From positions 1 to 56,246 of the IMG/VR virus record IMGVR_UViG_3300018018_000009: a DNA stretch of 56,246 bases. One strand, 5' to 3'. The notes below the pieces were generated by a model. That model saw nothing but the letters and a program-made list of their open reading frames with translations. It had not been told where the DNA came from and made no database searches. Shown here piece after piece: positions 8,383-16,288 of this stretch. The position numbers and the translations under genes were made by a program. Source of the stretch: a virus. The first letter of the stretch is position 1. Each line of letters starts with the position of its first letter.

Positions 8383-8715
8383 GTGTTATTTTGGATAAAC
8401 ATAATACTTGGATTAGGATCTATTGTTGCTCAATCGCTTGTTGTTTATTATGGCTTGCGACTTTTTAAAGTTGTTGGGCACACAGAGCATTGGTCTTTGG
8501 GATGGAAATTTTATCTTGCAGCCAATGGTGTTATACTTTTACGAAGAGTCATTAATTTTGCAACTTTGGTGTTAGTCACATGCGAATACAAACTATTGAA
8601 ATACATAATGACTGAAGAAGTTTTAGCTATTGTTATAAGTGTTCTCCTCCTTTTGTTCGGAAGAGAATTGTCTAAACTTTTTTCCAAATATGTTTTTAAA
8701 TCAAATGGGTGCTAA
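8383..8715 (+). CDS. Multi-pass membrane protein
   Basis: 110 residues from GTG 8383, chosen because AGGAG sits at 8371-8375 with normal spacing; the in-frame TTG 8365 would overlap the previous gene. At least three hydrophobic segments (near residues 2-25, 45-68 and 78-98). No family recognised. It resembles the preceding gene in size and topology (both have an LLRR segment after a TM helix), so the two may be diverged paralogues. Confidence 0.62.
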   Translation: MLFWINIILGLGSIVAQSLVVYYGLRLFKVVGHTEHWSLGWKFYLAANGVILLRRVINFATLVLVTCEYKLLKYIMTEEVLAIVISVLLLLFGRELSKLFSKYVFKSNGC

Positions 8716-8733
8716 AAGTAAAGAGAGATCAAT

Positions 8734-9063
8734 GTGTTTAATGTAAGTGAAAGGCAAATTCAGATTGAAGAAAGAGAGTTGCAAACAATGGAAACTGAAC
8801 AACTAACAAAATGGACATTGGAAGTCACAAAGGACGGAATTGGTTTGAAGATGAAAGGTGGATATTTGTGTAAAGAAGATGCTTTATCTTTAGCGTCTGC
8901 TTTAACCAGGTCTGTTGATCTCTTCAAGCAATTGGCTTTAGGAGCTTCAGAACCGATAATGACTTTGGCTGATCGGCAATTTCAAGCAAGATGCGATGGA
9001 ATCCCGGGGTTGATAATAAAGAAGAAGTGGATCCCAAGTCGTAAGAAAAAGAAGAGGGGATAG
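8734..9063 (+). CDS. Hypothetical protein with basic C-terminus
   Basis: 109 residues from GTG 8734; ATG 8788 is an alternative start. It starts with a charged helix (SERQIQIEERELQ), contains a beta-like pair (WTLEVTKDGIGLKMKGG) and a helix, and ends in a basic tail (KKKWIPSRKKKKRG) that could contact nucleic acid. No family recognised. Confidence 0.55.
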   Translation: MFNVSERQIQIEERELQTMETEQLTKWTLEVTKDGIGLKMKGGYLCKEDALSLASALTRSVDLFKQLALGASEPIMTLADRQFQARCDGIPGLIIKKKWIPSRKKKKRG

Positions 9064-9064
9064 T

Positions 9065-9220
9065 ATGGAAGCACAATGTACTAAACCAACTCCTGGTTTC
9101 ATATGTCATAAAGAAGGGGGCTATGATAAGAAACATTATCAATGTAAGCCTTGCCGTTTTAATTCAGTAGCAGAGTATAAAAAAGAATTAGACAGAAAGA
9201 GGGCTGAAAATGAAAATTAA
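9065..9220 (+). CDS. Small zinc-knuckle-like protein
   Basis: 51 residues from ATG 9065, one base after the preceding stop. Cys5 and Cys14 (C with FICHKEGGY) and the CKPC pair at 27-30 give four Cys and several His, consistent with one zinc site. The C-terminus is a short charged helix. It overlaps the next gene by 11 bases. Function unknown. Confidence 0.5.
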   Translation: MEAQCTKPTPGFICHKEGGYDKKHYQCKPCRFNSVAEYKKELDRKRAENEN

Positions 9221-9365
9221 AAACTTGGAAGAATGGCTAAGGCAATTTCCAGGTGATTGTGATATCTCTGGAAAGATTCTTGTGAAGACATCGGATGAGA
9301 TATTCTGTTCTTGGGAAGAGTCATATGAAGAGATGATTGAAAAATGCAAACTAAAAGCGAAATAA
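9210..9365 (+). CDS. Small hypothetical protein
   Basis: 51 residues from ATG 9210, GAGGG upstream inside the previous gene. Composition suggests a small alpha/beta domain (NLEEWLRQFPGDCDISGKILVK). The pattern E-W-L-x-x-F-P-x-D-x-x-V seen here is common in small phage proteins of unknown function. It overlaps both neighbours. Confidence 0.5.
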   Translation: MKIKNLEEWLRQFPGDCDISGKILVKTSDEIFCSWEESYEEMIEKCKLKAK

Positions 9366-9535
9366 AAATAAAACTAAGAGACTGGATGACAGCCTCAAGT
9401 CAACTATTGAAAGTGGCTGCTCCGGATAAGATAGGGGTTAGCGACATATCTTTTATGTTTCGAGCTCAGTACGGAATTAAGATGACGGACAAATGGGTGG
9501 AACGTGCTCTATATGGTATCAAGAAGAAACCTTGA
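9344..9535 (+). CDS. Small helical, possibly DNA-binding protein
   Basis: 63 residues from ATG 9344. Predicted as several short helices ending in a segment (ISFMFRAQYGIKMTDKWVERALYGIKKK) that could be a helix-turn-helix with a basic C-terminus. This resemblance is weak. It sits in a chain of overlapping small genes before a short intergenic region with promoter-like bases. Confidence 0.5.
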   Translation: MQTKSEIKIKLRDWMTASSQLLKVAAPDKIGVSDISFMFRAQYGIKMTDKWVERALYGIKKKP

Positions 9536-9539
9536 TGTT

Positions 9540-9716
9540 ATGTTAGGTCACTTATGCCTTGAACAAATGGCTTTAGCGTCCGATCTTAAAACAGAGTATC
9601 TAAAGCTTTATGAAAAACATCTTAGAAAATTGGGCAAGACCGATGAAGGAATATTCAAAGCAAAGCTCAAACTTTTAAAGTTAGTTGCGGATGCAGATTG
9701 GGCGAAAATTGAATGA
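9540..9716 (+). CDS. Small helical hypothetical protein
   Basis: 58 residues from ATG 9540; an in-frame upstream start at 9504 would overlap the preceding gene by 32 bases. Entirely helical by composition (LKTEYLKLYEKHLRKLGKTDEG). No family recognised. Last gene before the short 80-base intergenic gap. Confidence 0.5.
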   Translation: MLGHLCLEQMALASDLKTEYLKLYEKHLRKLGKTDEGIFKAKLKLLKLVADADWAKIE

Positions 9717-9796
9717 CAATTTCCGCCTATTTATAAACAATAATGTTTTTAATTGTTTACACAGAAAAGTGTACCAAAAGGTACAGGGAGGAAAAC
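9717..9796 (+). promoter_or_regulatory. AT-rich promoter-like gap
   Basis: One of the few gaps in the first 15 kb. It holds ACAATAATGTTTTTAATTG near 9736-9754, related to the ACCATAATGTTTTC element found twice at 19.8-20.2 kb, and ends in GGGAGG, the RBS of the next gene. A promoter is plausible; no convincing -35 box is seen. Confidence 0.3.
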
Positions 9797-10177
9797 ATGA
9801 GCGATGAAATCTTATCCAAGGACCAATGGCTTGACAGTTTAAATGTAAAAGAGTGGACTGATTACAAGAGAGTGACAGACAGATATAATAAATTTAAGCC
9901 TCCTTCTAAACCGACACAAGAGGAGATTGATGAACGGCTAAGAAAAGCTTTTGAAGCATTAGATAATTTATCAAAACCCGCTCCTTCTCCAAGAGATGTT
10001 CTTCCGTCAAGACCATCTCCATTTCGACCAGGCCACGAACCGGGAAGAGATGCTCGAGAAACAGAAGCCATAGAGAAGATGATTGAAAAGATTCTTAGTG
10101 GAGATAAAGATCAACGACCAAAAGAAGTTGAAAAGCCAAAAGAAGAAAAGCCAAGACCACGGAGAGTTATAAGATAA
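9797..10177 (+). CDS. Proline-rich low-complexity protein
   Basis: 126 residues from ATG 9797 with a strong GGGAGG site; the longer frame from 9743 starts in the promoter-like gap. A helical N-terminus (SKDQWLDSLNVKEWTDYKRV) is followed by a Pro/Arg/Lys/Glu-rich region (PSRPSPFRPG; PKEVEKPKEEKPRPRR) that is probably disordered. No family recognised. It may be a small structural or scaffolding-type protein. Confidence 0.6.
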   Translation: MSDEILSKDQWLDSLNVKEWTDYKRVTDRYNKFKPPSKPTQEEIDERLRKAFEALDNLSKPAPSPRDVLPSRPSPFRPGHEPGRDARETEAIEKMIEKILSGDKDQRPKEVEKPKEEKPRPRRVIR

Positions 10178-10179
10178 GT

Positions 10180-10389
10180 ATGAGCACTCTTGAAATAAAA
10201 TGTTCGATTTGCGGTGAAAATGTGGTATGGATTAGCGATATAGGCACTTCTAATGACCTATTTCGTGACCATTTGAAAACTCATAAAGAGCATGACGTTG
10301 AAACCTTATACCCTGCGACATTTAAAAATATGAAAATGATGGGATACTTTGAAGCTCCTATGGTCAGAAGGGTAATAAGGACAAGCTAA
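10180..10389 (+). CDS. Small C2H2-like zinc finger protein
   Basis: 69 residues from ATG 10180. CSICG (Cys8, Cys11) is followed by DHLKTHKEHD, giving a C2H2-like spacing, so a single zinc finger is likely. The C-terminal half is basic. It shares its last base with the start of the metallopeptidase gene that follows. Possibly nucleic-acid binding; no named family. Confidence 0.62.
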   Translation: MSTLEIKCSICGENVVWISDIGTSNDLFRDHLKTHKEHDVETLYPATFKNMKMMGYFEAPMVRRVIRTS

Positions 10390-12584
10390 TGCTTTTTAAT
10401 GTTATTGATTTAGGAAAATCAAAGTCATCTCATGAAGGCATGATCTTGGTGCCAACAGTTATTAATCTTCGTGGAAAGCAGGTTACAGTTGGCTATTGGA
10501 GATATCCAGAGGGAGTTAAAGGGCCTAAAGGAACCCGCAAGCCAACTATAAAAGTTCCCCGGGAACCGGTTCCAGAACCTAAGACTTCTTACGAAAAGAA
10601 AATATATGATGAGGCAGTTAGGATTCAAGAGACCGTTGAGGCCGCAGAAGATAAGTTAGATCAAGCTAAGAGAGAATTAAAAAAGATCAAGTCCCCGGAA
10701 GCTGGAAGCGAACATGCCGTCTCTTTAGTTCGTCAAGTTCACGAACTTGAAAGTCTTCTTAGTGAGTCTAAAGCAATAAAGACAGAGCTGAAATTAAATA
10801 GAATTCATCTTGAAGAGGAGTTATCAAAAAAGTTTCCAAAGTTTTCAAGAGAAGTTGGTGCAGGGGAGCATGGAGTAATAACTCATAAACCAGGATACGA
10901 CATATATGTTGATCCAGACTCTGAACAGTTGATTTTAGTTTATAGATATCCAAAAGTTATAAAACATGAAACTCATCAAGAAATTGCTGGGCTCACGAAA
11001 GTTCCTGATCTTGTTGCCAGGGATATAACTTCTAAGGAAGTTAGAGACAAAGATTTTAAAGTTTTAGCAAACACAGTATCCTCAATGCTTGATAAAAGAG
11101 GATGGGACTTTACTGTTGATTCGGCTGGAAGACAAATAAGAATTACAGGATATGCAGGTGGTGGGGTAACAAAGCATATCATTGATCTGAATGAAGCAGA
11201 GGAGAAATGGAGATTAAAAAAGGGACTCCCGGGGTTAGTTGCAAAGAAAGTTACTATAATGATGAGCGGTCATCCCTACCAAGGAGTCAGATGGGTTAAT
11301 CCAAATCCTAAAACTGAATGGCGAAGAATTTTTATAGACAAATACAATCTTGGAGGATTCGGATCAGAGCTTGGATTTAGCCCAGACGTTACAAAGAAAA
11401 TAGATAAGGCTTTTGATCATCTTAGCAAAGCTTTAGTTGTTGATGGCAAAGGAGAATTAAAGATAACTGTTGGGCCGGAGATAGAAGGCGTAGAGAATGC
11501 TGAATACTTTACCGGTAAACATATTATACAGGTTTATGGAAAAGATAATACCGAAAGCTTGGCGCATGAGTATGGTCATTGGATGTTTGATGCCAATATT
11601 CCTGACTTTCCATCGGTTTTTCCGAAGTCTTGGGATAAGGCAGATGTTATATCCTGGAAGAGCAAAGTAGAGAAGGTTGCAAAGACTGAACCTATCTTTG
11701 ACCTTGTTTCTAAAGTTGTTGATTTCTATAAAAAGAATCTTTATGAGTTTAAAGAGTTTAGTGATCGATGGGCTGCAACTCAACCAGACCCAAAAGAATT
11801 TGGGGATTCCATTAGGATGTATCTCTTTACTCCTCAGGAAATATTTGCCAGGGCTGTCAATGCTTATGTGGAGCAGGATATTTCAAGATCGTTCTTTACA
11901 GAACTTGAAGACGATCCTGCCTACTGGTCGATTGTCAATTCGTGGGGAGCCAAGTATCTTAAGACAGGAATTGTCAAAAGCTTAGTAGAGTCATTTACTC
12001 GTGTTTCCCGAGGAAAGTTTCAAAAGGTTAAAGAGTTTTTTAGGAGGGGAGAAGAGAGATTAGAGGATCGTAACATTAGAACTTTTATTAAGCAACGTGA
12101 TAAGCTACCGGATAAATTTAAGCCTTACGTTACTCCTTATACATTCGATGAAATAAAGAAAGGAAAGTTTAAAGTTTTTCTTGTAGCTCACAATACTGCA
12201 GGCGTACTTGTAAAGCCGGATGGAGAAATTGCTAATCTTTTTAGTCTTAAAAAAGGAAACGGCAAGCTTGCTCATAAAATAGCGCATGAGAATGGTGGAA
12301 CATGGGGATATTGTTTTGATGGAAAACTTGTGAAGTATTATAAGGAGTTAGGATCACCAGAATTTCATCGAGAGCCTAATTGGGAAAAGGGCAAACCTGA
12401 TATAGTCTTCACAGGATATAAAAAGGATGTTATGAAAGCCTTAGACAAATTAAGAAACGACAAAAATATTAAGGCAGCCAAGGAGCGTTATAAAGAACTC
12501 AAGGCAAGGCTTGAAGGTACTGAGATTGATTATGCCAAGCTTGAGGACGATATGTTGGAAATGATGGGAGAACCTACAGAATAA
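10389..12584 (+). CDS. Polyvalent protein with HEYGH metallopeptidase domain
   Basis: 731 residues. It starts with a leader copy (M-L-F-N-V-I-D-L-G-K-S), followed by a short module (LVPTVINLRGKQVTVGYWR) related to one in the 2123 protein. Residues about 65-145 are a coiled coil. The zincin domain spans about 300-530, with HEYGH at H393 and a downstream FTPQEIFARAVNAYV motif supplying the likely Glu ligand; it ends in WGAKYLKTGIVKS, the same closing sequence as in the 3009 and 29737 proteins, so the three are paralogous modules. The C-terminal 190 residues form a separate domain (KVFLVAHNTAGVLVKPDGEI) of unknown type. The role is probably virion-delivered proteolysis; this is inferred from domain type only. 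Confidence 0.78.
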   Translation: MLFNVIDLGKSKSSHEGMILVPTVINLRGKQVTVGYWRYPEGVKGPKGTRKPTIKVPREPVPEPKTSYEKKIYDEAVRIQETVEAAEDKLDQAKRELKKIKSPEAGSEHAVSLVRQVHELESLLSESKAIKTELKLNRIHLEEELSKKFPKFSREVGAGEHGVITHKPGYDIYVDPDSEQLILVYRYPKVIKHETHQEIAGLTKVPDLVARDITSKEVRDKDFKVLANTVSSMLDKRGWDFTVDSAGRQIRITGYAGGGVTKHIIDLNEAEEKWRLKKGLPGLVAKKVTIMMSGHPYQGVRWVNPNPKTEWRRIFIDKYNLGGFGSELGFSPDVTKKIDKAFDHLSKALVVDGKGELKITVGPEIEGVENAEYFTGKHIIQVYGKDNTESLAHEYGHWMFDANIPDFPSVFPKSWDKADVISWKSKVEKVAKTEPIFDLVSKVVDFYKKNLYEFKEFSDRWAATQPDPKEFGDSIRMYLFTPQEIFARAVNAYVEQDISRSFFTELEDDPAYWSIVNSWGAKYLKTGIVKSLVESFTRVSRGKFQKVKEFFRRGEERLEDRNIRTFIKQRDKLPDKFKPYVTPYTFDEIKKGKFKVFLVAHNTAGVLVKPDGEIANLFSLKKGNGKLAHKIAHENGGTWGYCFDGKLVKYYKELGSPEFHREPNWEKGKPDIVFTGYKKDVMKALDKLRNDKNIKAAKERYKELKARLEGTEIDYAKLEDDMLEMMGEPTE

Positions 12585-12625
12585 AGGAGTAGCTATGGAG
12601 ATAAAACATTGGAGGGAAATACAAA

Positions 12626-13669
12626 ATGGAGCTTAGAGTCTTTTCAGTAGACGAATTACTTAAAGCCAGAAGAGCAATGCAAATAACAACAGCATCTGAG
12701 GCAGCAAAGAAAGCTTGGGAAACACGGAAGTTCGGCGGATCGCATAAAACAGAACTTCCGGCAAAAGGCCAAGTTCTGAAACCAAGAGAAGAAGTAAAAC
12801 ATGAAATCCCAGAGGCTTCTAAAAAGGATTATTCTAAATTTAGAAACAACCTTAGAGAGTATTTCACAACACAGAATGAATACAGAGATCTTCAAGGTCA
12901 GATTGAAGGCAAGAAGGCTGAGCTCGAAGATCAGATGAAAGTCATAAGGCCTTACTTGGCTAAGATGCAGAACTTGGAAACAAAGGAGAATAAGTTCCGA
13001 GCTAAGTTCGAAGACGATGGATTCAAATATGAATTTCTTCAATTTACTTTGACAAGAACTCCTTATAAAGAACTCTATACAGAGGCCTTTAGTAAATTGA
13101 ACGACCAGGCTAAGGCAGAGATGACAGCTATTCAGAAAAAGCTTGGGCAGACTTATGCTCAAGAGAAATTTGAAAGAGAATCACTTACAAAGGCTGAAAG
13201 CATTGTTGATCATTTAAAGAAATTGTGTGCTATCAAAGAGAAGGGCTTAGAACTCTTGAAGAAGATTGCAACTCCGGGACTTAGGAAGGCTATTATGCTT
13301 AAATTAGCCCCGGAAGTCTTTGAAGAATATAAGAGAGGAAACAGATTAGTTGTTGTAAGTCCAATGGTCGGTGAAGCCGACTTAGAAAAAGATGAGGAGG
13401 ATGACATGGAAATAATAACATTGGATGAAGCATTGATGGAGAAGTCCAAAGAAAAGCAACCTTTTCAGATTGATGGTAAAATCAACAAAGAACTACTTGC
13501 TCAGATCGAAGAGGATAAGGGCAAGATAAAAGCACATTATAGAGGGGATTTTGTAGTTAAAGAGCCTGGCGTTCCTGATCACAAAGGAAGACCATCGGCT
13601 ATTATCGAAATGACTTCCGGAAAGTGGAAGGGCGGAACTTTTGAAATTTTTCTAAACGGAATTGAATAA
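12626..13669 (+). CDS. Leader/AKKAW cassette coiled-coil protein
   Basis: 347 residues with GGAGGG upstream. Residues 1-15 match the leader (M-E-L-R-V-F-S-V-D-E-L-L-K-A) and residues 23-41 the cassette (SEAAKKAWETRKFGGSH). The middle (about 70-250) is a long coiled coil. At codon 261 (base 13407) an ATG preceded by GAGGAGGATGAC begins a second leader copy (M-E-I-I-T-L-D-E-A-L-M-E-K-S) and an 87-residue C-terminal domain, so the gene may produce a short second protein by internal initiation, or it may be a recent in-frame fusion. No enzymatic motif is visible. Confidence 0.72.
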   Translation: MELRVFSVDELLKARRAMQITTASEAAKKAWETRKFGGSHKTELPAKGQVLKPREEVKHEIPEASKKDYSKFRNNLREYFTTQNEYRDLQGQIEGKKAELEDQMKVIRPYLAKMQNLETKENKFRAKFEDDGFKYEFLQFTLTRTPYKELYTEAFSKLNDQAKAEMTAIQKKLGQTYAQEKFERESLTKAESIVDHLKKLCAIKEKGLELLKKIATPGLRKAIMLKLAPEVFEEYKRGNRLVVVSPMVGEADLEKDEEDDMEIITLDEALMEKSKEKQPFQIDGKINKELLAQIEEDKGKIKAHYRGDFVVKEPGVPDHKGRPSAIIEMTSGKWKGGTFEIFLNGIE

Positions 13670-13681
13670 CAGGAGGATAGA

Positions 13682-14860
13682 ATGGCAGACAAAGAAGAAA
13701 AGGACAAAAAGAAAAAGTTAACCTTTAGCAAGTTCAAGCCTAAAGAAGCGGACGAAGAAGAAAAGGACACATCCGAAGACGAAGAGGAATCTGGAAAAAA
13801 GAAAAAGAAAAAGGGATTCCCTTTTAAGAAGAAAGACGAAGAGGGAAAGAAACCTAAGCCCGGTGAAGATGCGGACAAAGGCGACGAAGACCCCGAGAAG
13901 AAAGAAGCTCTCGATAAGATCGATGAGATAGAAGGCGACGAGGACGAAGAGGGTGAGCCTAAAGAGGGTGACGAAGATGAGGGTGAGGAAGGTAAGGAGT
14001 CTCCTTTTGAAAAACCTGAAGAGGGCGAAGAAGGTGATGAGAAACCTGAAGACTTCCAAGAAGCCCCTCCTGGCGGGCCTGCTGGGCCTCAGGCCAATGT
14101 CATTATAAGTAAAGTCCAGATCGGTGATACCATTGTCATTGATGAAAAAGAAGCCGAAGTCATAGCTATTGGGAAAGATGGAGTCACAGCCAAAGGAGAA
14201 AATGATATAAGATATCAGGTTCTCCATGAGGATGTAGTAACCCCGGAAGAAGCCAATGCTAAAGGCGAACTTGATGGTAAGGAAAAAGAAGGCGAACTCA
14301 AGTCACCTGCAGAAACAAAAGAAGGTGAAGCCGATAAGGATAAAGATAAATCTCAGGAGAAAGAGGGAGACAAGAAGGGCGAAGAAGGTAAAGAACTTGG
14401 GACTCCTAAAGAGGGACAGACGACAGCGAACTTAGTTCTTAAAGATATGAAGCTTTCTTTAACCGCCTCATTCAAAGATAAGGTAGATAACTTCCCTAAT
14501 GATGAGGATGGGAAACCCCATAATCATTTCGTTATAACCGTTCAAACAGAGAAAGGGAAGGAAGATTTTGATTACTATGATTCAAATGCAAATTTTGAGG
14601 CCAAGAAACAAACTCTTGACGAACCTGATGTGAAAGAGGCCTTCAATTCAATTCTGCAAGATGCAAATGATGCGACTAAAACTTTTGAAGACTTTGTTGG
14701 AGCTCTGGGTCTTAAAACTCAAGACCGTGCCAAGGCGAAAAAGATTTATGAAGTTGCGGTTGAGAATCTCAATAAACTTCTTAAATTGGGAATTAAACGT
14801 GAGGACTTGGAATCGTTGGTTGAAGAGTTTGGGAAACAGAATCCTTCAGAAAAGAAGTAG
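13682..14860 (+). CDS. Highly charged low-complexity protein with two small domains
   Basis: 392 residues, AGGAGG upstream. The first 135 residues are almost only Lys, Glu, Asp and Gly and must be disordered. Residues about 140-190 form a small beta domain (VQIGDTIVIDEKEAEVIAIG then KDGVTA) that recurs at the C-terminus of the 34852 protein. After another charged linker, residues about 255-390 carry a domain whose pattern (HNHFVITVQTEKGKEDFDYY; TFEDFVGALGLKTQDRAKAK; YEVAVENLNKLLKLG) resembles a small protein common in phage genomes. Its function is unknown. The composition suits a scaffold, an internal virion protein, or a DNA-mimic protein. Confidence 0.7.
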   Translation: MADKEEKDKKKKLTFSKFKPKEADEEEKDTSEDEEESGKKKKKKGFPFKKKDEEGKKPKPGEDADKGDEDPEKKEALDKIDEIEGDEDEEGEPKEGDEDEGEEGKESPFEKPEEGEEGDEKPEDFQEAPPGGPAGPQANVIISKVQIGDTIVIDEKEAEVIAIGKDGVTAKGENDIRYQVLHEDVVTPEEANAKGELDGKEKEGELKSPAETKEGEADKDKDKSQEKEGDKKGEEGKELGTPKEGQTTANLVLKDMKLSLTASFKDKVDNFPNDEDGKPHNHFVITVQTEKGKEDFDYYDSNANFEAKKQTLDEPDVKEAFNSILQDANDATKTFEDFVGALGLKTQDRAKAKKIYEVAVENLNKLLKLGIKREDLESLVEEFGKQNPSEKK

Positions 14861-14880
14861 TTAATTCTGTTATATACTAT

Positions 14881-15078
14881 ATGAAGCTTGCAAAAGTTTT
14901 AAAAGACGTGGGAGTAGTATCATATTGGATCGTAATGTGTCCAAAATGCAAATTGGATAATGTTTTTAAAGATACTTGGATCATAGATGAAATTTTTGCC
15001 GAACGAGCAGGTGGATGTATTTGGGTATGCCCCTGGTGTGGTTTTGAAACAATGATAACAAAGGAGAATGTAAAGTGA
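14881..15078 (+). CDS. Small zinc-ribbon protein
   Basis: 65 residues. Two Cys pairs (CPKC near residue 20 and CPWC near residue 50) separated by about 27 residues define a classic zinc ribbon. There is no Shine-Dalgarno before the ATG; instead TTATATACTATATG immediately precedes it, so the mRNA may be nearly leaderless or the start lies elsewhere. The end overlaps the next gene by 4 bases. Confidence 0.65.
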   Translation: MKLAKVLKDVGVVSYWIVMCPKCKLDNVFKDTWIIDEIFAERAGGCIWVCPWCGFETMITKENVK

Positions 15079-15287
15079 AAGAGATAGACGAGAACGAAGC
15101 ACACTTCTTAAAACAATTACTCATCTATAATCATGAGATGAGACTAAAAATTGGGGCAAGATTGGTTGTTATAATGAGCGATCATTGCAAAGGTTGTGTT
15201 AATCAACCTCCTTGTTGGAATGGACTTATTTTATTTAATGATTTGACTATATCCAACAAGAGATGTGTTAATAGGAGAACGAAATGA
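15075..15287 (+). CDS. Small Cys-containing protein
   Basis: 70 residues from GTG 15075 with AAGGAG upstream. An N-terminal helix is followed by HCKGCVNQPPC, a compact Cys/His cluster reminiscent of cysteine-rich metal or Fe-S binding small proteins, and a C-terminal Cys. Comparable short proteins are widespread in phages without known function. Confidence 0.55.
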   Translation: MKEIDENEAHFLKQLLIYNHEMRLKIGARLVVIMSDHCKGCVNQPPCWNGLILFNDLTISNKRCVNRRTK

Positions 15288-15499
15288 GAAGAGGAAAAGT
15301 ACCAGGCGAATATTATGTTATCTTAGAGAAATCTCGAAGGAGTGGAGGGTTTAGACTCGCAAGGCATGAACTTGGTGAAGAAGAATCTGCTGCTGGAAGA
15401 AAACGAAGACGCAAAGAAGGAAGTTGGACTCCTCACCTTGAAAGATTTAGGGAGCGGGCAAGAGAAAGAAGAGAGGAGCAAGAAGCCCCTGAGGCCTAA
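15284..15499 (+). CDS. VILEKS-tagged small basic protein
   Basis: 71 residues from ATG 15284, overlapping the previous stop. Residues 8-18 contain the tag E-Y-Y-V-I-L-E-K-S, then a strongly basic, Arg-rich body (GRKRRRKEG; RFRERARERREE). Tag plus basic body makes it a candidate small packaged DNA-binding protein. A competing frame at 15342-15563 overlaps it; I prefer this one because it carries the tag and begins at a coupled start. Confidence 0.6.
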   Translation: MRRGKVPGEYYVILEKSRRSGGFRLARHELGEEESAAGRKRRRKEGSWTPHLERFRERARERREEQEAPEA

Positions 15500-15525
15500 G
15501 GGTGTGCAAGTTGTTTTCACCCTTA
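15497..15525 (+). terminator. Hairpin at end of small gene, no U-tract
   Basis: TAAGGGTG at 15497-15504 pairs perfectly with CACCCTTA at 15518-15525 across a 13-base loop, starting at the stop codon. No T-run follows, so it may be an RNA-processing or attenuating hairpin rather than an intrinsic terminator. A second small inverted repeat (GTTCAT...ATGAAC) follows near 15551-15567. Confidence 0.4.
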
Positions 15526-15581
15526 AATGGGTGTGTTCAGAAAATCAACGTGTTCATAAATAATGAACAAGGAGTTAACCA

Positions 15582-15791
15582 ATGGAAAAGTTAAAGTATG
15601 AAGACGGAGCTTACATTGATGTTGTGATTGATCGGATCAATGAACTTATTGATACGGTCAATGGTTTAGAAGATAGGATAGATAACCATTGGTCATTCCA
15701 TCGCCACAAGTTTATGGAAGAGAAGAAAGCGAAATCAGAGAAAGAAAAAAATGGAAGAGAATCTAAAGAAGAAAACAGCAAATCTTCTTAG
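15582..15791 (+). CDS. Small coiled-coil protein
   Basis: 69 residues, AAGGAG upstream. The first half (VVIDRINELIDTVNGLEDRI) is a heptad-repeat helix, followed by a His-rich segment and a Lys/Glu/Ser tail. The 3' end overlaps the homing endonuclease gene by 41 bases, which suggests the endonuclease start may be internal to, or inserted at, this gene's end. Confidence 0.58.
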   Translation: MEKLKYEDGAYIDVVIDRINELIDTVNGLEDRIDNHWSFHRHKFMEEKKAKSEKEKNGRESKEENSKSS

Positions 15792-16272
15792 TGGATATTT
15801 GGAAGAACGGCGAAAAGATGGTCGTCTGGCAAAGCATATAGAACGTCTTGCAGCTATGTCCCGGGGTAAATCTAAGCCTCAGCATAGTAAATTAATGAAG
15901 CAAGTTATGAAGGGTAAAAATATTGAATCCACTAAAAGACTTTGGCAAGATGAAAACTATGCTAAAAATTGGGCACAAAAGTGTGGGCTAAAACCTAATA
16001 AACTTGAAAAAAGTTTCATGATCTTTTTGGGAGAAGAGGCTCCGAACGAATGGAGATATGTGGGCGATGGTTCAGTATGGATTGCAGGTAAAAATCCTGA
16101 TTTCATTCATAAGGTAGAACGCAGAGTTATAGAATTGTTTGGTTCTTATTGGCACAAGAAAGAAGAAGAGAAAGAAAGAGTTTCTCATTTCGAGAAATAC
16201 GGTTTTGAATGTATTATTGTTTGGGATAAACAATTTAAAGATTGGAAACAAAGTCTTGGCTATGTATTTTAG
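15751..16272 (+). CDS. Vsr-like (EDxHD-type) homing endonuclease
   Basis: 173 residues. The C-terminal 75 residues match the restriction-fold family related to Vsr and to EDxHD homing endonucleases: VWIAGKNPDFIH supplies the catalytic Asp, KVERRVIELFGSYWH the helix and conserved Trp-His, and FEKYGFECIIVWDKQF the last strand. The N-terminal part (MSRGKSKPQHSKLMKQVMKG) resembles NUMOD-type DNA-binding modules. Such enzymes are free-standing selfish nucleases in phage genomes. It lies within the operon with no visible intron or intein around it. Confidence 0.78.
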   Translation: MEENLKKKTANLLSGYLEERRKDGRLAKHIERLAAMSRGKSKPQHSKLMKQVMKGKNIESTKRLWQDENYAKNWAQKCGLKPNKLEKSFMIFLGEEAPNEWRYVGDGSVWIAGKNPDFIHKVERRVIELFGSYWHKKEEEKERVSHFEKYGFECIIVWDKQFKDWKQSLGYVF

Positions 16273-16288
16273 CCGAAGGAGGAGACAA

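Noticed and set aside
12594-12635. 13-codon frame between the 10389 and 12626 genes
   Set aside because: Too short and overlaps the next start; probably only the translation-coupling leader.
13718-14227. 169-residue frame on the minus strand
   Set aside because: Phe/Leu-rich product, antisense to the Lys/Glu-rich gene at 13682; a reverse-strand shadow of low-complexity coding sequence.
14881-15104. Minus-strand frames over the small zinc-ribbon genes
   Set aside because: All genes here run on + with coupled starts and Cys-pair products; the minus frames are antisense shadows.
15342-15563. 73-residue frame overlapping the 15284 gene
   Set aside because: It overlaps most of a gene that carries the recurring leader and a coupled start; its own start has no convincing RBS and it runs through the hairpin.
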